Positions 1-9,479 are shown, counted from the stretch's first letter. The stretch is 64,000 nt of DNA from Bin87 sp965197635 (GCA_965197635.1 CBDANN010000005.1:186001-250000); one strand, 5' to 3'. Numbers and translations are program-made. The notes: generated by a model not told the origin, from the letters alone.

Positions 1-2
1 AC

Positions 3-1172
3 ATCCTGGTGGTGCCCTGCGCCGCGGTCCGCAGCGCGGCCCAGTACGAAGCCGAGGGCGACGCCATGTTCGAAACCGGCCCGGCCGGCACGGGCGGTTA
101 CCAGTTCGTGGGGCGGGAACTCAAGGAGTTCACCGAGTACGAGGCCGTGCCCTTCGACCACTGGCGGGTGAATCCGGAGTTCAAGCACCTGCGGATCACC
201 ACGGCGCCGGAGGACTTGACCCGGCTGGCCATGCTCCTTACCGGGGAAGCCAATATGGTGGACATTCCCAAAGTGTTGCACCAGCAGGCCATCGACGAAG
301 GGATGGAAGTGTTTGAAAGCCCGCTACCCTCCGTGGGGCTAACCATCCTGCCCCTGGGTCAGTACTACGTCAGCGAGGTCAACTGGAACCCTGACACCGA
401 ACCCTGGAATGCCCCCGGCGAAACCGGAGTACTGGTACGCGAGGCCTTGAACCGGGCCATCAACCGTGACCAGATCATCAACGAGCTGTTCAAGGGCCGC
501 GGCGAGCCCCTGTACAACACCATCTTCCACGACACTCTGGAAGGTTGGAACCCACGCTGGGCCGACGAATTCGACGAGAAGTACGGCTACGACCCTGAAA
601 AGGCCAAGCAGCTGCTGGATCAGGCCGGCTTCCCCGGCGACAACGGCCAGAACCGTTTCACCATGGAGGTCTGGCAGTCCAGCTTGCCCGGCCTCCCGGA
701 GACCATCGAGGTCTCGCAAACCGTCGCCCAGTCCTTCCAGGACATTGGCATTGACGCCAAGTTGGTGGAAGTGGAATTCGCCCGCGCCATCGACGCGTTC
801 CGCGACCAGCACGACGCTCACTTCATCCTGCCCGTGCGCCAGACCATCCGGCAGATCAACGCCAACGCCCGCATCTACTACTACACCGGCGCCACCAACC
901 CCGACACCGGCCTCCCCAACGGCGGCGTCCTCTACATGGAAGACCCGCTGTACGACTCCACTTACGAGGCCCTGCTGGAAGAGACCGACGCGGACGAACG
1001 CCACCGGCTGGTCCAGGCCATGGGCGATGACATCTACGACACCTATCGCACCATCCCCATCGTGAACATCCGCTCCACGCTGGTGGTGAACCCGGACGAC
1101 GTACACGAGTACAAATTCGGCAGCCTCACCGGCGTCTTCGGCCACCTGGAGTACGCCAAGGCCGCAAAATAG
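3..1172 (+). CDS. Peptide-type ABC transporter substrate-binding protein, 5' end outside window
   Basis: This is the C-terminal two thirds of an SBP_bac_5 (DppA/OppA-like) solute-binding protein; the reading frame is open to the left window edge. It aligns by eye, almost residue for residue, with the two complete copies downstream: the segments TGPAGTGGYQFV, TRLAMLLTGEANMVD, EQ/DQIINELFKGRGEP and the C-terminal GSLTGVFGHLEYAKAAK are shared. The family captures oligopeptides or other small solutes at the outer membrane face for an inner-membrane permease, but no permease or ATPase gene lies in this window, so the ligand is unknown. It is the first member of a tandem array of four. The upstream signal peptide cannot be seen. 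Confidence 0.9.
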   Translation: MLVVPCAAVRSAAQYEAEGDAMFETGPAGTGGYQFVGRELKEFTEYEAVPFDHWRVNPEFKHLRITTAPEDLTRLAMLLTGEANMVDIPKVLHQQAIDEGMEVFESPLPSVGLTILPLGQYYVSEVNWNPDTEPWNAPGETGVLVREALNRAINRDQIINELFKGRGEPLYNTIFHDTLEGWNPRWADEFDEKYGYDPEKAKQLLDQAGFPGDNGQNRFTMEVWQSSLPGLPETIEVSQTVAQSFQDIGIDAKLVEVEFARAIDAFRDQHDAHFILPVRQTIRQINANARIYYYTGATNPDTGLPNGGVLYMEDPLYDSTYEALLEETDADERHRLVQAMGDDIYDTYRTIPIVNIRSTLVVNPDDVHEYKFGSLTGVFGHLEYAKAAK

Positions 1173-1196
1173 TCGAGCGGCTTTGGCTTGTTCTCT

Positions 1197-1233
1197 GCGA
1201 GTAGGGGCAGGTTTCAAACCTGCCCCTACTCGC
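1197..1233. repeat. Perfect 18-bp-arm palindrome
   Basis: The arms gcgagtaggggcaggttt and its exact reverse complement are separated by a single base. It lies 25 bp after the stop of the first binding-protein gene. With an almost absent loop and no T-tract it is a poor intrinsic terminator, and it resembles a dispersed palindromic intergenic repeat more than a dedicated terminator. Confidence 0.7.
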
Positions 1234-1295
1234 GTGTATCAGGCCATACAGCATCACAATCGGGGTCTTTCCAAAGTCACAGGATCCAGGCGTCT

Positions 1296-1355
1296 CCGCT
1301 CGTCCTGAGCCTGTCGAAAGACGGACTCATGGTTCGACAGGCTCACCATGAGCGG
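1296..1355. repeat. Interspersed palindromic mini-repeat (CCTGAGCcTGtCGAA type)
   Basis: An inverted repeat with 12-bp perfect inner arms (gagcctgtcgaa at 1307-1318, ttcgacaggctc at 1333-1344) and outer ccgct/agcgg arms. The same core, CCTGAGC(T/C)TG(T/C)CGAA, recurs as shorter half-elements at 52611, 55570 and 55659, where it sits inside transposase genes. Here it is intergenic. Confidence 0.75.
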
Positions 1356-1502
1356 AAAGCAAGTGCCTTTGGCAACGCCCTGCATCACAATTGCCAATAA
1401 TTGACATTGTGCTGCGCCAATGCTATCATTATATGTAATAATCATTATTCTAAATGCACATTGCACGGCGCCGACTTCCGCAACAACGCTCATCAGCACG
1501 CC

Positions 1503-1534
1503 AACGGAGGACCAGATTAACGGAGGACCAGATT
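1503..1534 (+). repeat. Two tandem copies of a 16-bp unit in the 5' leader
   Basis: The unit aacggaggaccagatt occurs twice in direct succession, about 35 bp before the start codon at 1568. Each copy carries a GGAGG core, but the start codon is served by a third GGAGG at about 1556-1560. An AT-rich stretch at 1420-1455 just upstream is the likely promoter region. Confidence 0.55.
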
Positions 1535-1567
1535 TGAAGCTAATCCCCGGATGATGGAGGTGCCCGT

Positions 1568-3382
1568 ATGATTAATTCTCGCATCGCCAACCTGCTCCGT
1601 ATGTCCATCACCCTATCGACGCTCCCGGCGCTGGCTGCCGTTTTGGCCTGCGGCCCGGCGGAGCCTTTCCCGGATACCGCCGTTACCGCGCCAGCCCCGG
1701 TCGGCAGCGTTGCTGCCGTCACTCCCATTCCCGCACCGGAATCCGAAACGACCGTGAACCAGAGCGAGGCGACACTCCACCTGGCAATTACTCCCTTGCC
1801 CCAGGATACCTACCTGCCCTGGCTGGCCACCAGCAGCGGCCACCTGATCTTCCGTCCCATGTGGGAGAACCTGACGACCATTGACCCCGCGACCGGCGTT
1901 TCGCAGATCTATCCCCAGCTGGCCACCGGGTGGGACATCAGCTCCGACGCCACCGAGTACACCTTTCGCCTCCGCCAGGACGTTCCTCTTCACTTCGGCT
2001 TTGGCGAGTTCACCGTGAAGGATTTTGTCCTTACGGTTGACCAGCAGATGTCGGACCCGCTGGCCGGCTGCAAAGCTCCATTCAGCGCGTTTATGGGCGC
2101 CGATTCGATGAGCGAAATGATTGCCAGGGGGGATATGGAAGTCATTGACGACCACACCTTCACGATGCGGCTGGCCCGGCCCCAGGTGGACATCGCCGCC
2201 CTGTGGTTCAACGTCATGCGGGTGCCCTGCACGGCCATTCGCAGCGCCGCGCAGTTCGAGGCCGAGGGCGAGGCGATGTTCGAAACCGGGCCCGCCGGCA
2301 CCGGAGCCTACCAGTTCGTCAGTCGGGAGCTCCGGCAGTTCGCCGAGTTCGAGGCCGTTCCCTACAACCACTGGCGAGTGAACCCGGAGTTCAAGCGCCT
2401 GCGCATCACCACTGCCCCCGAAGACCTGACCCGCCTGGCCACGCTGCTCACCGGCGAGGCCAACATGGTGGACGTGCCCAAGGTGCTGCACCAGCAGGCC
2501 ATCGACGCGGGCATGGAGGTGTTGGAAAGCCCCCTGCCTACCGTCGGCCTCACCATAATCCCCAACGGGCAGTACTACCTCAGCCAGGTCAACTGGAACC
2601 CGGACACCGAGCCGTGGGCGGCTCCCGGCGAAACCGGGGTTCTGGTGCGCGAGGCGATGAACCGGGCCATTAACCGGGAGCAGATCATTAACGAGCTGTT
2701 CAAGGGCCGGGGCGAGCCGATGTACAACACCATCTTCCACCAGTCCCTGGAAGGCTGGAACCCCCGCTGGGCCGAGGAGTTTGACGAGAAGTACGGCTAC
2801 GACCCCGAAAAGGCCAGGCAACTGTTGGACCAGGCCGGCTTTCCCGGCGATAACGGCCAGAACCGTTTCTACCTGGAAGTGTGGCAAAGCAGCCTGCCCG
2901 GTTTGCCGGAAACCGTCGAAGTCTCCCAAACGGTGGCCCAGTCTTTCCGGGACGTCGGTATCGACGTCAAACTGGTTGACGTGGAGTTCGCCCGGGTCAT
3001 CGACGCGGTGCGGGACCAGCACGATGCCCATTTCATCCTGCCCCTGCGTCAGACCATCCGACCTATCGCCGCCAACATTCGCAGCTACTACTACACCGGC
3101 CCGATAAATCCGGAGTTGGGCCGACCCGACCAGGGCGCCCTCTACATGGAGCACCAATTGTATGACGACACCTACCTCCTGCTGCTGGAGGAATCGGACC
3201 CGGAGAAGCGGGACCGGGCGGCCCGGGCCATGGGGGACCACATCTACGACAACTACCGCAGCATCCCCATCGTCAACATCCGCCCCACCCTGGTGGTGAA
3301 CCCGGATGAAGTGGGAGATTACATCTTCGGCAGCCTGACCGGCGTCTTCGGCCACCTGGAGTACGCCAAAGCGGCTAAGTAG
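1568..3382 (+). CDS. Peptide-type ABC transporter substrate-binding lipoprotein
   Basis: A 604-residue extracytoplasmic solute-binding protein of the SBP_bac_5 family. Residues 1-28 form a lipoprotein signal peptide with the lipobox AAVLAC (lipidated Cys28), followed by a Pro/Ala/Thr-rich linker to about residue 60 and then the two-lobed binding domain. The start is supported by GGAGG 7 bases upstream. It is the second of four tandem paralogs; no membrane permease or ATPase is adjacent, so it is either an orphan binding protein or works with a transporter elsewhere. Near-identity with its neighbours indicates recent tandem duplication; substrate cannot be assigned. Confidence 0.93.
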   Translation: MINSRIANLLRMSITLSTLPALAAVLACGPAEPFPDTAVTAPAPVGSVAAVTPIPAPESETTVNQSEATLHLAITPLPQDTYLPWLATSSGHLIFRPMWENLTTIDPATGVSQIYPQLATGWDISSDATEYTFRLRQDVPLHFGFGEFTVKDFVLTVDQQMSDPLAGCKAPFSAFMGADSMSEMIARGDMEVIDDHTFTMRLARPQVDIAALWFNVMRVPCTAIRSAAQFEAEGEAMFETGPAGTGAYQFVSRELRQFAEFEAVPYNHWRVNPEFKRLRITTAPEDLTRLATLLTGEANMVDVPKVLHQQAIDAGMEVLESPLPTVGLTIIPNGQYYLSQVNWNPDTEPWAAPGETGVLVREAMNRAINREQIINELFKGRGEPMYNTIFHQSLEGWNPRWAEEFDEKYGYDPEKARQLLDQAGFPGDNGQNRFYLEVWQSSLPGLPETVEVSQTVAQSFRDVGIDVKLVDVEFARVIDAVRDQHDAHFILPLRQTIRPIAANIRSYYYTGPINPELGRPDQGALYMEHQLYDDTYLLLLEESDPEKRDRAARAMGDHIYDNYRSIPIVNIRPTLVVNPDEVGDYIFGSLTGVFGHLEYAKAAK

Positions 3383-3412
3383 GCCACCGAAAACGGGCGT
3401 ACCACAACCCAT

Positions 3413-3439
3413 GGGGACGAACTTCGTTGGTTCGTCCCC
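3413..3439 (+). terminator. Hairpin after the second binding-protein gene
   Basis: A 10-bp perfect stem (ggggacgaac / gttcgtcccc) with a 7-base loop, 30 bp after the stop codon and followed by aaattta. It is a plausible intrinsic terminator, although the T-run is weak. Confidence 0.55.
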
Positions 3440-3508
3440 AAATTTATGGCGTTTAGTATCATAGGATTGGATTTAATAACGAATAATGACAACAAATAGT
3501 GCAACTGG

Positions 3509-3576
3509 TAACGTTTTACGGCAACATTGGCAAATTCGCGGTGCGCGATCAGTCAACGACCGGCGGAGGTGTGATC
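3509..3576 (+). promoter_or_regulatory. Duplicated 68-bp leader of the third binding-protein gene
   Basis: The segment from taacgttttacgg to the start codon contains the ribosome-binding site cggaggtg. A nearly identical segment of the same length stands at 5523-5590 before the decayed fourth copy, so gene and leader were duplicated as one block. The leader of the second gene is unrelated. Confidence 0.55.
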
Positions 3577-5397
3577 ATGTCCGTTCATCGTCCGACCAAA
3601 CCGACTCGCTCAATTCCACTGCTCCTGTCGTTACTGGCTTTGCTCACCGTGTGGGCGTGCGGCCAACCGGCGGCGCCCGCAGAAGAAACCGCCGCCCCTG
3701 TGGCCGCCACCGCAGCGCCCGCCAGCGCCGAACCCACCGCCATGCCGGAACCCACCGCCATGCCGGCCATGGCCGAAAGCGAGGTCATGCTCCATCTGGC
3801 CGTAACCCCGCTGCCCCAGGACACCTTCTATCCCTGGCTCGCCACCAGCAGCGGACATCTGGTTTTTCGCCCCATGTGGGAAAACCTCACCACCATGTCC
3901 CCCACCACCGGCGTCTCCGAAGTCTTTCCCCAACTGGCCCGCGAGTGGGAAGTCAGCCCCGACGCCAGTCAGTACACCTTCCGTCTGCAGGAGGGCGTGC
4001 AGTTCCACTTCGGCCACGGCGAATTCACCGTGGCCGATGTAATCCTGACCGCGGACCAGCAGATGTCCGACCCCCTGGCCGGCTGCAAGGCCACCCTCAG
4101 CAGGTTCATGGGCGCCAACTCGATGAGCGAGATGATTGCGAATGGCAACATGGAAGTCATCGACGACTACACCTTCAAGATGAACCTGGCCCGGCCGCAG
4201 GTGGACGTAGCATCCTGGTATTTCAACATCCTGCAGATCGGTTGCATGGCCGTCCGCAGCTCGGCGCAGCACGCCGCCGAGGGCGACATCATGTTCGAGA
4301 ACGGCCCCGCCGGCACCGGCGCTTACCAGTTCGTCGAGCGTGAGCTCAAGGAATACGTCCAGTATGAGGCCGTGCCCTACGACCACTGGCGTGTCAACCC
4401 TGAGTTCAAGAATATGCGCATCACCACCACGCCGGAGGACCTGACCCGCCTGGCCCTCTTGCTCACCGGCGAGGCCAACATGGTGGACGTGCCCAAGGTG
4501 CTGCACCAGCAGGCCATTGACGAGGGCATGGAAATCCTGGAAAGCCCCCTGCCCACCGTCGGCCTCACCATCATCCCCTTCGGCCAATACTACGTGAGCC
4601 AGGTCAACTGGAACCCCGACACCGAACCCTGGAACGCTCCCGGCGAAACCGGCGCGCTGGTACGCCAGGCCATGAACCGCTCCATTGACCGAGAGCAAAT
4701 CATCAACGAGCTGTTCAAAGGCCGGGGTGAGCCGATGTACAACACCATCTTCCACCAGTCCCTGGAAGGCTGGAATACCCGCTGGGAGGAGGAGTTTGAC
4801 GAAAAGTACGGTTACGACCCGGAACTAGCCAAGCAGTTGCTGGACCAGGCCGGCTTCCCGGGTGACAACGGCCAGAACCGCTTCAGCCTGGAAGTCTGGC
4901 AAAGCAGTCTGCCGGGGTTGCCCGAAACCATCGAGGTCTCTCAGACGGTGGCCCAGTCCTTCGAGGACATCGGCATCGACGTGAAACTGGTGGAAGTGGA
5001 ATTCGCCCGCGCCATCGACGCCTTCCGCGACCAGCATGACGCCCACTTCATCCTCCCCGTGCGCCAGACCCTAAGGCCCATCACCGCCAATGCCCGCATC
5101 TACTACTACACCGGAGAGACCAACCCGGACACGGGCATTCCCGGCGGCGGCGTGGCCTACATGGAAGACCAACTATACGACGACACCTATCACCGCCTCC
5201 TGGAGGAAACCGACCTCGACGAGCGCCAGAGCCTGGCCCGGGTGATGGGCGACGACATCTACGATACCTACCGCTCCATCCCCATCGTCAATATCCGCTC
5301 CACCCTGGTGGTGGACCCTGACGAGGTGGCCGAGTACGTCTTCGGCAGCATCACCGGCGTTTTCGGCCACATCGAATACGCCAAGGCCGCCAAATAG
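3577..5397 (+). CDS. Peptide-type ABC transporter substrate-binding lipoprotein
   Basis: A 606-residue SBP_bac_5 solute-binding lipoprotein. I place the start at the ATG at 3577, because GGAGG lies 8 bases upstream and this start gives a clean signal peptide ending in the lipobox LTVWAC (Cys28); an upstream in-frame ATG at 3499 would put 26 extra residues before it. A linker rich in Ala/Pro/Thr/Met with the repeated EPTAMP unit follows (residues 30-60), then the binding domain. The protein is nearly identical to the preceding paralog over the mature domain but has its own promoter-proximal leader and terminator, so each copy seems to be an independent transcription unit. Ligand unknown. Confidence 0.93.
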   Translation: MSVHRPTKPTRSIPLLLSLLALLTVWACGQPAAPAEETAAPVAATAAPASAEPTAMPEPTAMPAMAESEVMLHLAVTPLPQDTFYPWLATSSGHLVFRPMWENLTTMSPTTGVSEVFPQLAREWEVSPDASQYTFRLQEGVQFHFGHGEFTVADVILTADQQMSDPLAGCKATLSRFMGANSMSEMIANGNMEVIDDYTFKMNLARPQVDVASWYFNILQIGCMAVRSSAQHAAEGDIMFENGPAGTGAYQFVERELKEYVQYEAVPYDHWRVNPEFKNMRITTTPEDLTRLALLLTGEANMVDVPKVLHQQAIDEGMEILESPLPTVGLTIIPFGQYYVSQVNWNPDTEPWNAPGETGALVRQAMNRSIDREQIINELFKGRGEPMYNTIFHQSLEGWNTRWEEEFDEKYGYDPELAKQLLDQAGFPGDNGQNRFSLEVWQSSLPGLPETIEVSQTVAQSFEDIGIDVKLVEVEFARAIDAFRDQHDAHFILPVRQTLRPITANARIYYYTGETNPDTGIPGGGVAYMEDQLYDDTYHRLLEETDLDERQSLARVMGDDIYDTYRSIPIVNIRSTLVVDPDEVAEYVFGSITGVFGHIEYAKAAK

Positions 5398-5425
5398 GCC
5401 AACAAAAACAGCTCAATCCATGTCA

Positions 5426-5456
5426 ACGGGGGCGAAGCTACGAACTTCGCCCCCGT
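5426..5456 (+). terminator. Intrinsic terminator after the third binding-protein gene
   Basis: A 12-bp perfect stem (acgggggcgaag / cttcgcccccgt) with loop ctacgaa, followed directly by tttta. It is the best terminator-like structure in the array and sits 29 bp after the stop codon. Confidence 0.75.
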
Positions 5457-5522
5457 TTTATTGTGAATATGTTCGCCATTTGCAATATCATAACGTTTAC
5501 TGACAATATAAAGAGCTAATTG

Positions 5523-5590
5523 TAACGTTTTACGGTAACAATATTACAAGCGCGGTGCGCGATCAGGCAACGACCGGCGGAGGTGTGATC
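5523..5590 (+). promoter_or_regulatory. Second copy of the 68-bp leader
   Basis: This is a near-identical copy of 3509-3576, including cggaggtgtgatc, but what follows is a mutated start codon (AGG instead of ATG). Confidence 0.5.
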
Positions 5591-5978
5591 AGGTCCGTTC
5601 ATCGTGCGACCAAACCGACTCGGCCACTACTCCTGTTGTTGCTGGAGGTGTCACCGTGTGGGCGTGCGGTCGCTTCGGCGGCGCCCCCCGAAGAAACCGC
5701 TCCCGGCCGCCGCCCCGAAGCGACCTGGTCGAACCCATCATGCCGGAACGCTACGGCGATGCCGGATGGCCGAAAGCGAGGTCATGCTCCACCTGGCCGT
5801 AACCCCGCTGCCCCAGGACACCTTCTATCCCTGGCTCGCCACCAGCGGCGGCCAGTTGCCCATGCGTCCATGTGGGAGAATGTCACCACCATAGACCCCA
5901 GGAACCGGCGTAACCGAAATCTATCCCCAGCTGGCCCGCGACTGGGAAATCAGCGCCGATGCCAGCGAGTACCACCTT
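5591..5978 (+). pseudogene. Decayed, truncated fourth substrate-binding lipoprotein
   Basis: Sequence corresponding to residues 1 to about 140 of the preceding gene is recognisable (SEVMLHLAVTPLPQDTFYP, then WENVTTI and IYPQLARDWEIS in shifting frames). The start codon is AGG where the paralog has ATG, several small indels break the frame, and homology stops at about 5978 where transposase-associated sequence begins. It is the remnant of a fourth tandem copy, cut off by an insertion-sequence end. Confidence 0.85.
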
Positions 5979-6063
5979 CTATGTGTCAAGGGCGGCCGAA
6001 AACTGTACCACTCGGGCTGTCGTTGTCCAGTGATTCGGTCAGTTCAAAAGGACAGCGAATTCG

Positions 6064-7604
6064 TCAGTCTGAGCGATTGATGGCTGGTTGTGATGATCGC
6101 CTGAAACCTCGGTGGTGAGGGCGATTGGTCGGCTGGGTCAGGGAGCGAGCGTACTTCCGGACGGTGTTCCGTGAGATACCCAACTGGCGTGCGATGCCGC
6201 GTAGTGAGAGGCCCTGGATCCTGGCCTGCTGCACTGCTTTCCAGAGGGCCAGTTGTCGCGGTGTGAGTTCCCGATGCGACGGAGGTTCACGGTGGTTGTT
6301 CTGGACAACAGGTTCTTCGGCGACGGGATCAGGTTCCGGGTTGGCCAGGTGCCGCAACTGGGGTTGGCTGAGGCGGTGGTTGCCCAGGCGCTGCACGATG
6401 CGGCCGATTTCAGGACTGGGAGCCAGGGCTCCGTGCGCGGCGCGCCGCGCACCGGGTCTGGGCGGAGCTGTCCGACTGGGGATGATCTCATCCTCATGAC
6501 GCACTTGCAGGAGGCCGTCGGTGTGTTCCAGGACTTCCACCTGGACGCCAGCGTAGCTGGGACGCTCGGTGCCGGGCAGCAGTTGCAAGGTGCGCCACTG
6601 GTACTTGACCGTGTTGTCCCGGGCCACCCTGCGGGTGTGCTTGAAACAGCGGCCCTCGTCCAAAGGCAGCCGGGAGTCCCTGGGACGGTAGACCGACTCC
6701 GGCAGTTCAGCTGGGACGGCAAGCTGGGCGCTGTAGCGGGGCAGGAAATCCAGCAGGACGGCGTTGGCCTGGTCGATGGTGCTGGCGCCAGCCAGGCGCA
6801 GTTCGGTTACCAGCCGGTCCTGGAAGGTACCCGCCATACGTTCCACTCGGCCTTTGGCCTGGGGTGAGCGGGCGAAGATCTGCTGGATGCCCAGTTCCGC
6901 ATGGCCCGGCTGAAGTGGGTGGCCGCCACCGGCGGATGAATGTGCTTGGGCTTGCCGGAAAACTTGAACACGCCGTGGCGGTCGCCGTACAGGGCGATGG
7001 GTACGCCCCAGCGTTCGATCAGCCCCGGCATCAGGATGCAGTAGCCCCGGGTGTCCTCTTCGGGACAGAACACCGCGTTGGCCACGGCGCTGGTGGCGTC
7101 GTCCACCGCCAGGAGCAGGGTGAACTGGGGACCGTCATGGCCCAGCCACTAGTGGAGACTGCCGTCGATCTGCACCAGCATTCCGGCCTGGGGCATTCGC
7201 TGTCGCCGCACCCGGTGCTGGGGCGGACGCCGTTTGCCCGGGCTGGGAATGCCCGCCTGGGTCAGGATGCTCCGCACCGTCTGCCGGCTGAGGTCAATGC
7301 CCTCCCGGTCCTTGAGCAACTCGGTGAGGTGGGTGTGGTTGGCGCCAGCGTAGATCGTGCTGTCCAACTTGGTCACCGCCGTCTCCTGGTCGTCAGAAAC
7401 TGCGTTACGTGGCCGGCGGCCCCGGTTCCCGTGAGCCAGTGCGGCGGCGCCTTCCTTGCGATAAGCCGCCAGAATTCGCCAGGCATGGCGTTCATTCTCT
7501 CCCAAAAGCTCGGCGGCCTGAGCCACCGGTAGCTGGTGTTCCAAAACGGTGTTGAGCACGTGGAGTCTCGTCTGTCCTAGCTGGTGCAATGTCAAGTCAT
7601 TCAT
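6064..7604 (-). pseudogene. Broken integrase-type transposase (ISNCY/IS481-like)
   Basis: Reading down from 7604: an N-terminal helix-turn-helix region (LPVAQAAELLGENERHAWRI), a DDE-type integrase core (VQIDGSLH, LLLAVDDATS, ALYGDRHGVF, AEWNVW), then a C-terminal part containing a second helix-turn-helix (LRGIARQLGISRNTVRKYA). Two lesions are visible: an in-frame TAG at 7149-7151, where homologs read on through HxWLG, and a one-base deletion near 6895 that shifts the frame until 6846. With both lesions it should not make a working transposase. It abuts the truncated binding-protein copy. The family assignment is from memory of such proteins. Confidence 0.8.
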
Positions 7605-7816
7605 GGGACTGACATTTTCGCTGGTCAGTTAGCCACTGGCCGAATCGTAGAGCATCGACAGAGCGCGCACTGGACAACTGCCCGGGATGCGCAACCCCGT
7701 TGTCCGGCGGCCGGACCCAGCGTACGCGGGTGGAGGCTCGGTTGCCCATGGGCGCCATCCAATGGTATCCGGACACCGTACCTGAGCCACGCCTCAACGA
7801 CGGAGCCACGCCGCGA

Positions 7817-8266
7817 TGCTGGGTTCACCTGCTCCGGTACATCCACGACCTGCGTGTCCTCTACACTGATGACGCGCCACGGGCCCAGTGGGCCCATGGG
7901 GTCCACCAACTCTACCGTCAGGCCAAAGCCTTCACCCATACCCGGTAAAAGCAGCGGCTGCTGGCCCTCTGTCGTCCCTTCCTCGACGACCAGTCGGCCA
8001 CACCGGCCAGGCTGTTCCGACGTATCGGGCGCCACACCAAGGAACTATTCGTCTTCGTGGCCCAACGGGAGGTACCACCGGACAACGACGCTGCCGAGCG
8101 TAACCTGCGACCCGTGGCGACCCACCGCAAGGTCAGCGATGGCACACGCTCCAACCAGGGTGCCGAAACCGAGATGACGCTGGTGTCAATCTCCGGCGCC
8201 TGGTGGTAACAAGGCATTAGCCTACTGACCGACTACCGTCAACTACTCGCTTCCCCTCAAGTCTGA
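7817..8266 (+). pseudogene. IS66-family transposase, C-terminal remnant
   Basis: One reading frame carries about 150 residues typical of the IS66 DDE transposase C-terminus: WVHLLRYIHDLRVLY, LCRPFLDDQSAT, KELFVFVAQREVPPDND, AAERNLRPVATHRKVSDG and the terminal YRQLLASPQV. The AAERNLRP segment holds the expected catalytic glutamate. Two in-frame TAA codons interrupt it and the N-terminal part is absent. A second scrap of the same 3' end lies at 17761-17820. Confidence 0.85.
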
Positions 8267-8280
8267 AATGTCACTTGGGT

Positions 8281-9330
8281 TTACGCCGCCGCCAGCGCCG
8301 GGATGATGTGTTCGCCGAAAGCGCGTACTTCCGCCTCTGGTGGTGCGAAGGTCAAGCATGGCATCAAATAAAGTTGCTTCACGCCGTGTTGCGCCATTTC
8401 CAGAATGCGCTGGGTGCAGTGGTCGGGTGTGCCGACCAGGCCCATTGCATCGCACAGCTGCGTGTTCACATCGTCACTGACGAATTGGGTCAGTGCGATG
8501 GCTTCCTCCCAGTGGGGCGCGTGGCCCAGGTCGGGGTACACGTCCCGCACCGCCTGAGGGACCTCGTAGTCGGGTATCTCCAGCCCCGAGTAGGGCAGCC
8601 AGTTAGGGCCTCCCCACAGGAGTGCCCAATGCACCGACACCGGGCGGGCCAGGCGTCGCGCTTCTGCATCGGAATCGGCTACGCAGGTGCGAACGGCGAA
8701 TACGACGTCGAGGTCATCCAGAGTGCGACCGCTCCGTTTCGCGCCGACTTCCAGATGCTCCAGAGCCTTGCCGACGATGCCGGGAGTGTATCCGACCAGG
8801 ACCAGCGCGCCGTCAGCCACCTCGCCGGCCAACTCCAGCGAGCGCGGTCCCGACGCCGCCATCAGCACCGGAACGCCCTGCCCGCCGTCGCTGCCAGCGA
8901 AATCCAGGCGATTGGACATTCCGTCGTAATCGACGGTTTCACCTGCCAGCAGCGCCTTGACCTCCGTAATGCAACGTCGCATCTGCCGCAGGGTGGCCGG
9001 CCGCCGTCCGATAGTGCTGGCCGAGGTGTATCCGGTACCGATGATGAACTTGGTCCGGCCGGGCGCTATCTCCGCGACGGTCTGCGCCGCGCCCGCGAGC
9101 ACCGATGGGATACGCCCGAAGGGGTTGGTCACGGCCGGGAACAGACGCAGGCTACTGGTCGCGCTGGCTGCCAGACCCATGGTGACAAACGTGTCCCGAC
9201 AAATCATCTGGCTGTCGAGAATCCCGGCCCCGTCGAACCCGGAATCCTCTATCTGCCTTATCATCTTCAGCAGTTCGGGCATCGGCGAAGTTCCCGGAAC
9301 ACGCATGGAAATCTTGATTTGGTCGGACAT
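8281..9330 (-). CDS. LLM class flavin-dependent oxidoreductase
   Basis: A 349-residue luciferase-like monooxygenase-fold protein that would use FMN or F420. Visible family features are the N-terminal strand IKISMRVPGTSP, LAASATSSLRLFPAVTNPFGRIPSVLA, the GRTKFIIGTGYTSAS turn and the C-terminal LVGTPDHCTQRILEMAQHG. Length fits the family (300-360 residues). SAR202-type Chloroflexota are known for large expansions of this family, mostly of unknown substrate. It is transcribed away from the downstream cupin gene, with a 149-bp divergent intergenic region. The F420 versus FMN choice cannot be made from motifs alone. Confidence 0.88.
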   Translation of the reverse strand: MSDQIKISMRVPGTSPMPELLKMIRQIEDSGFDGAGILDSQMICRDTFVTMGLAASATSSLRLFPAVTNPFGRIPSVLAGAAQTVAEIAPGRTKFIIGTGYTSASTIGRRPATLRQMRRCITEVKALLAGETVDYDGMSNRLDFAGSDGGQGVPVLMAASGPRSLELAGEVADGALVLVGYTPGIVGKALEHLEVGAKRSGRTLDDLDVVFAVRTCVADSDAEARRLARPVSVHWALLWGGPNWLPYSGLEIPDYEVPQAVRDVYPDLGHAPHWEEAIALTQFVSDDVNTQLCDAMGLVGTPDHCTQRILEMAQHGVKQLYLMPCLTFAPPEAEVRAFGEHIIPALAAA

Positions 9331-9479
9331 TGGCTTGCCTCCGCTGGTAGTCCCTCATTTTCCCGCTAGAATGCGGGTACAGGTCGTTAGTATAGCAACG
9401 TCGGCAGGCACATCCTTGCTATTTTCCGCAGTCGCCGAGTAGACTTCCGTCATCAAGCCAATAATAGAGGAGAAGACGC

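Noticed and set aside
1613..3412. Long open frame on the minus strand opposite the second binding-protein gene (599 codons)
   Set aside because: It is a shadow of the GC-rich coding strand: Gly/Val/His/Gln-rich with no family match, and equivalents appear opposite each paralog.
5555..6118. Plus-strand 187-codon frame over the decayed binding protein
   Set aside because: It is a chance frame through a pseudogene: it mixes frames of the binding protein with transposon-end sequence.
7149..7151. In-frame TAG of the transposase as a possible pyrrolysine or readthrough codon
   Set aside because: The gene has another frameshift downstream and sits among broken elements; simple decay is enough. The same applies to TAG at 50490 and about 54650.
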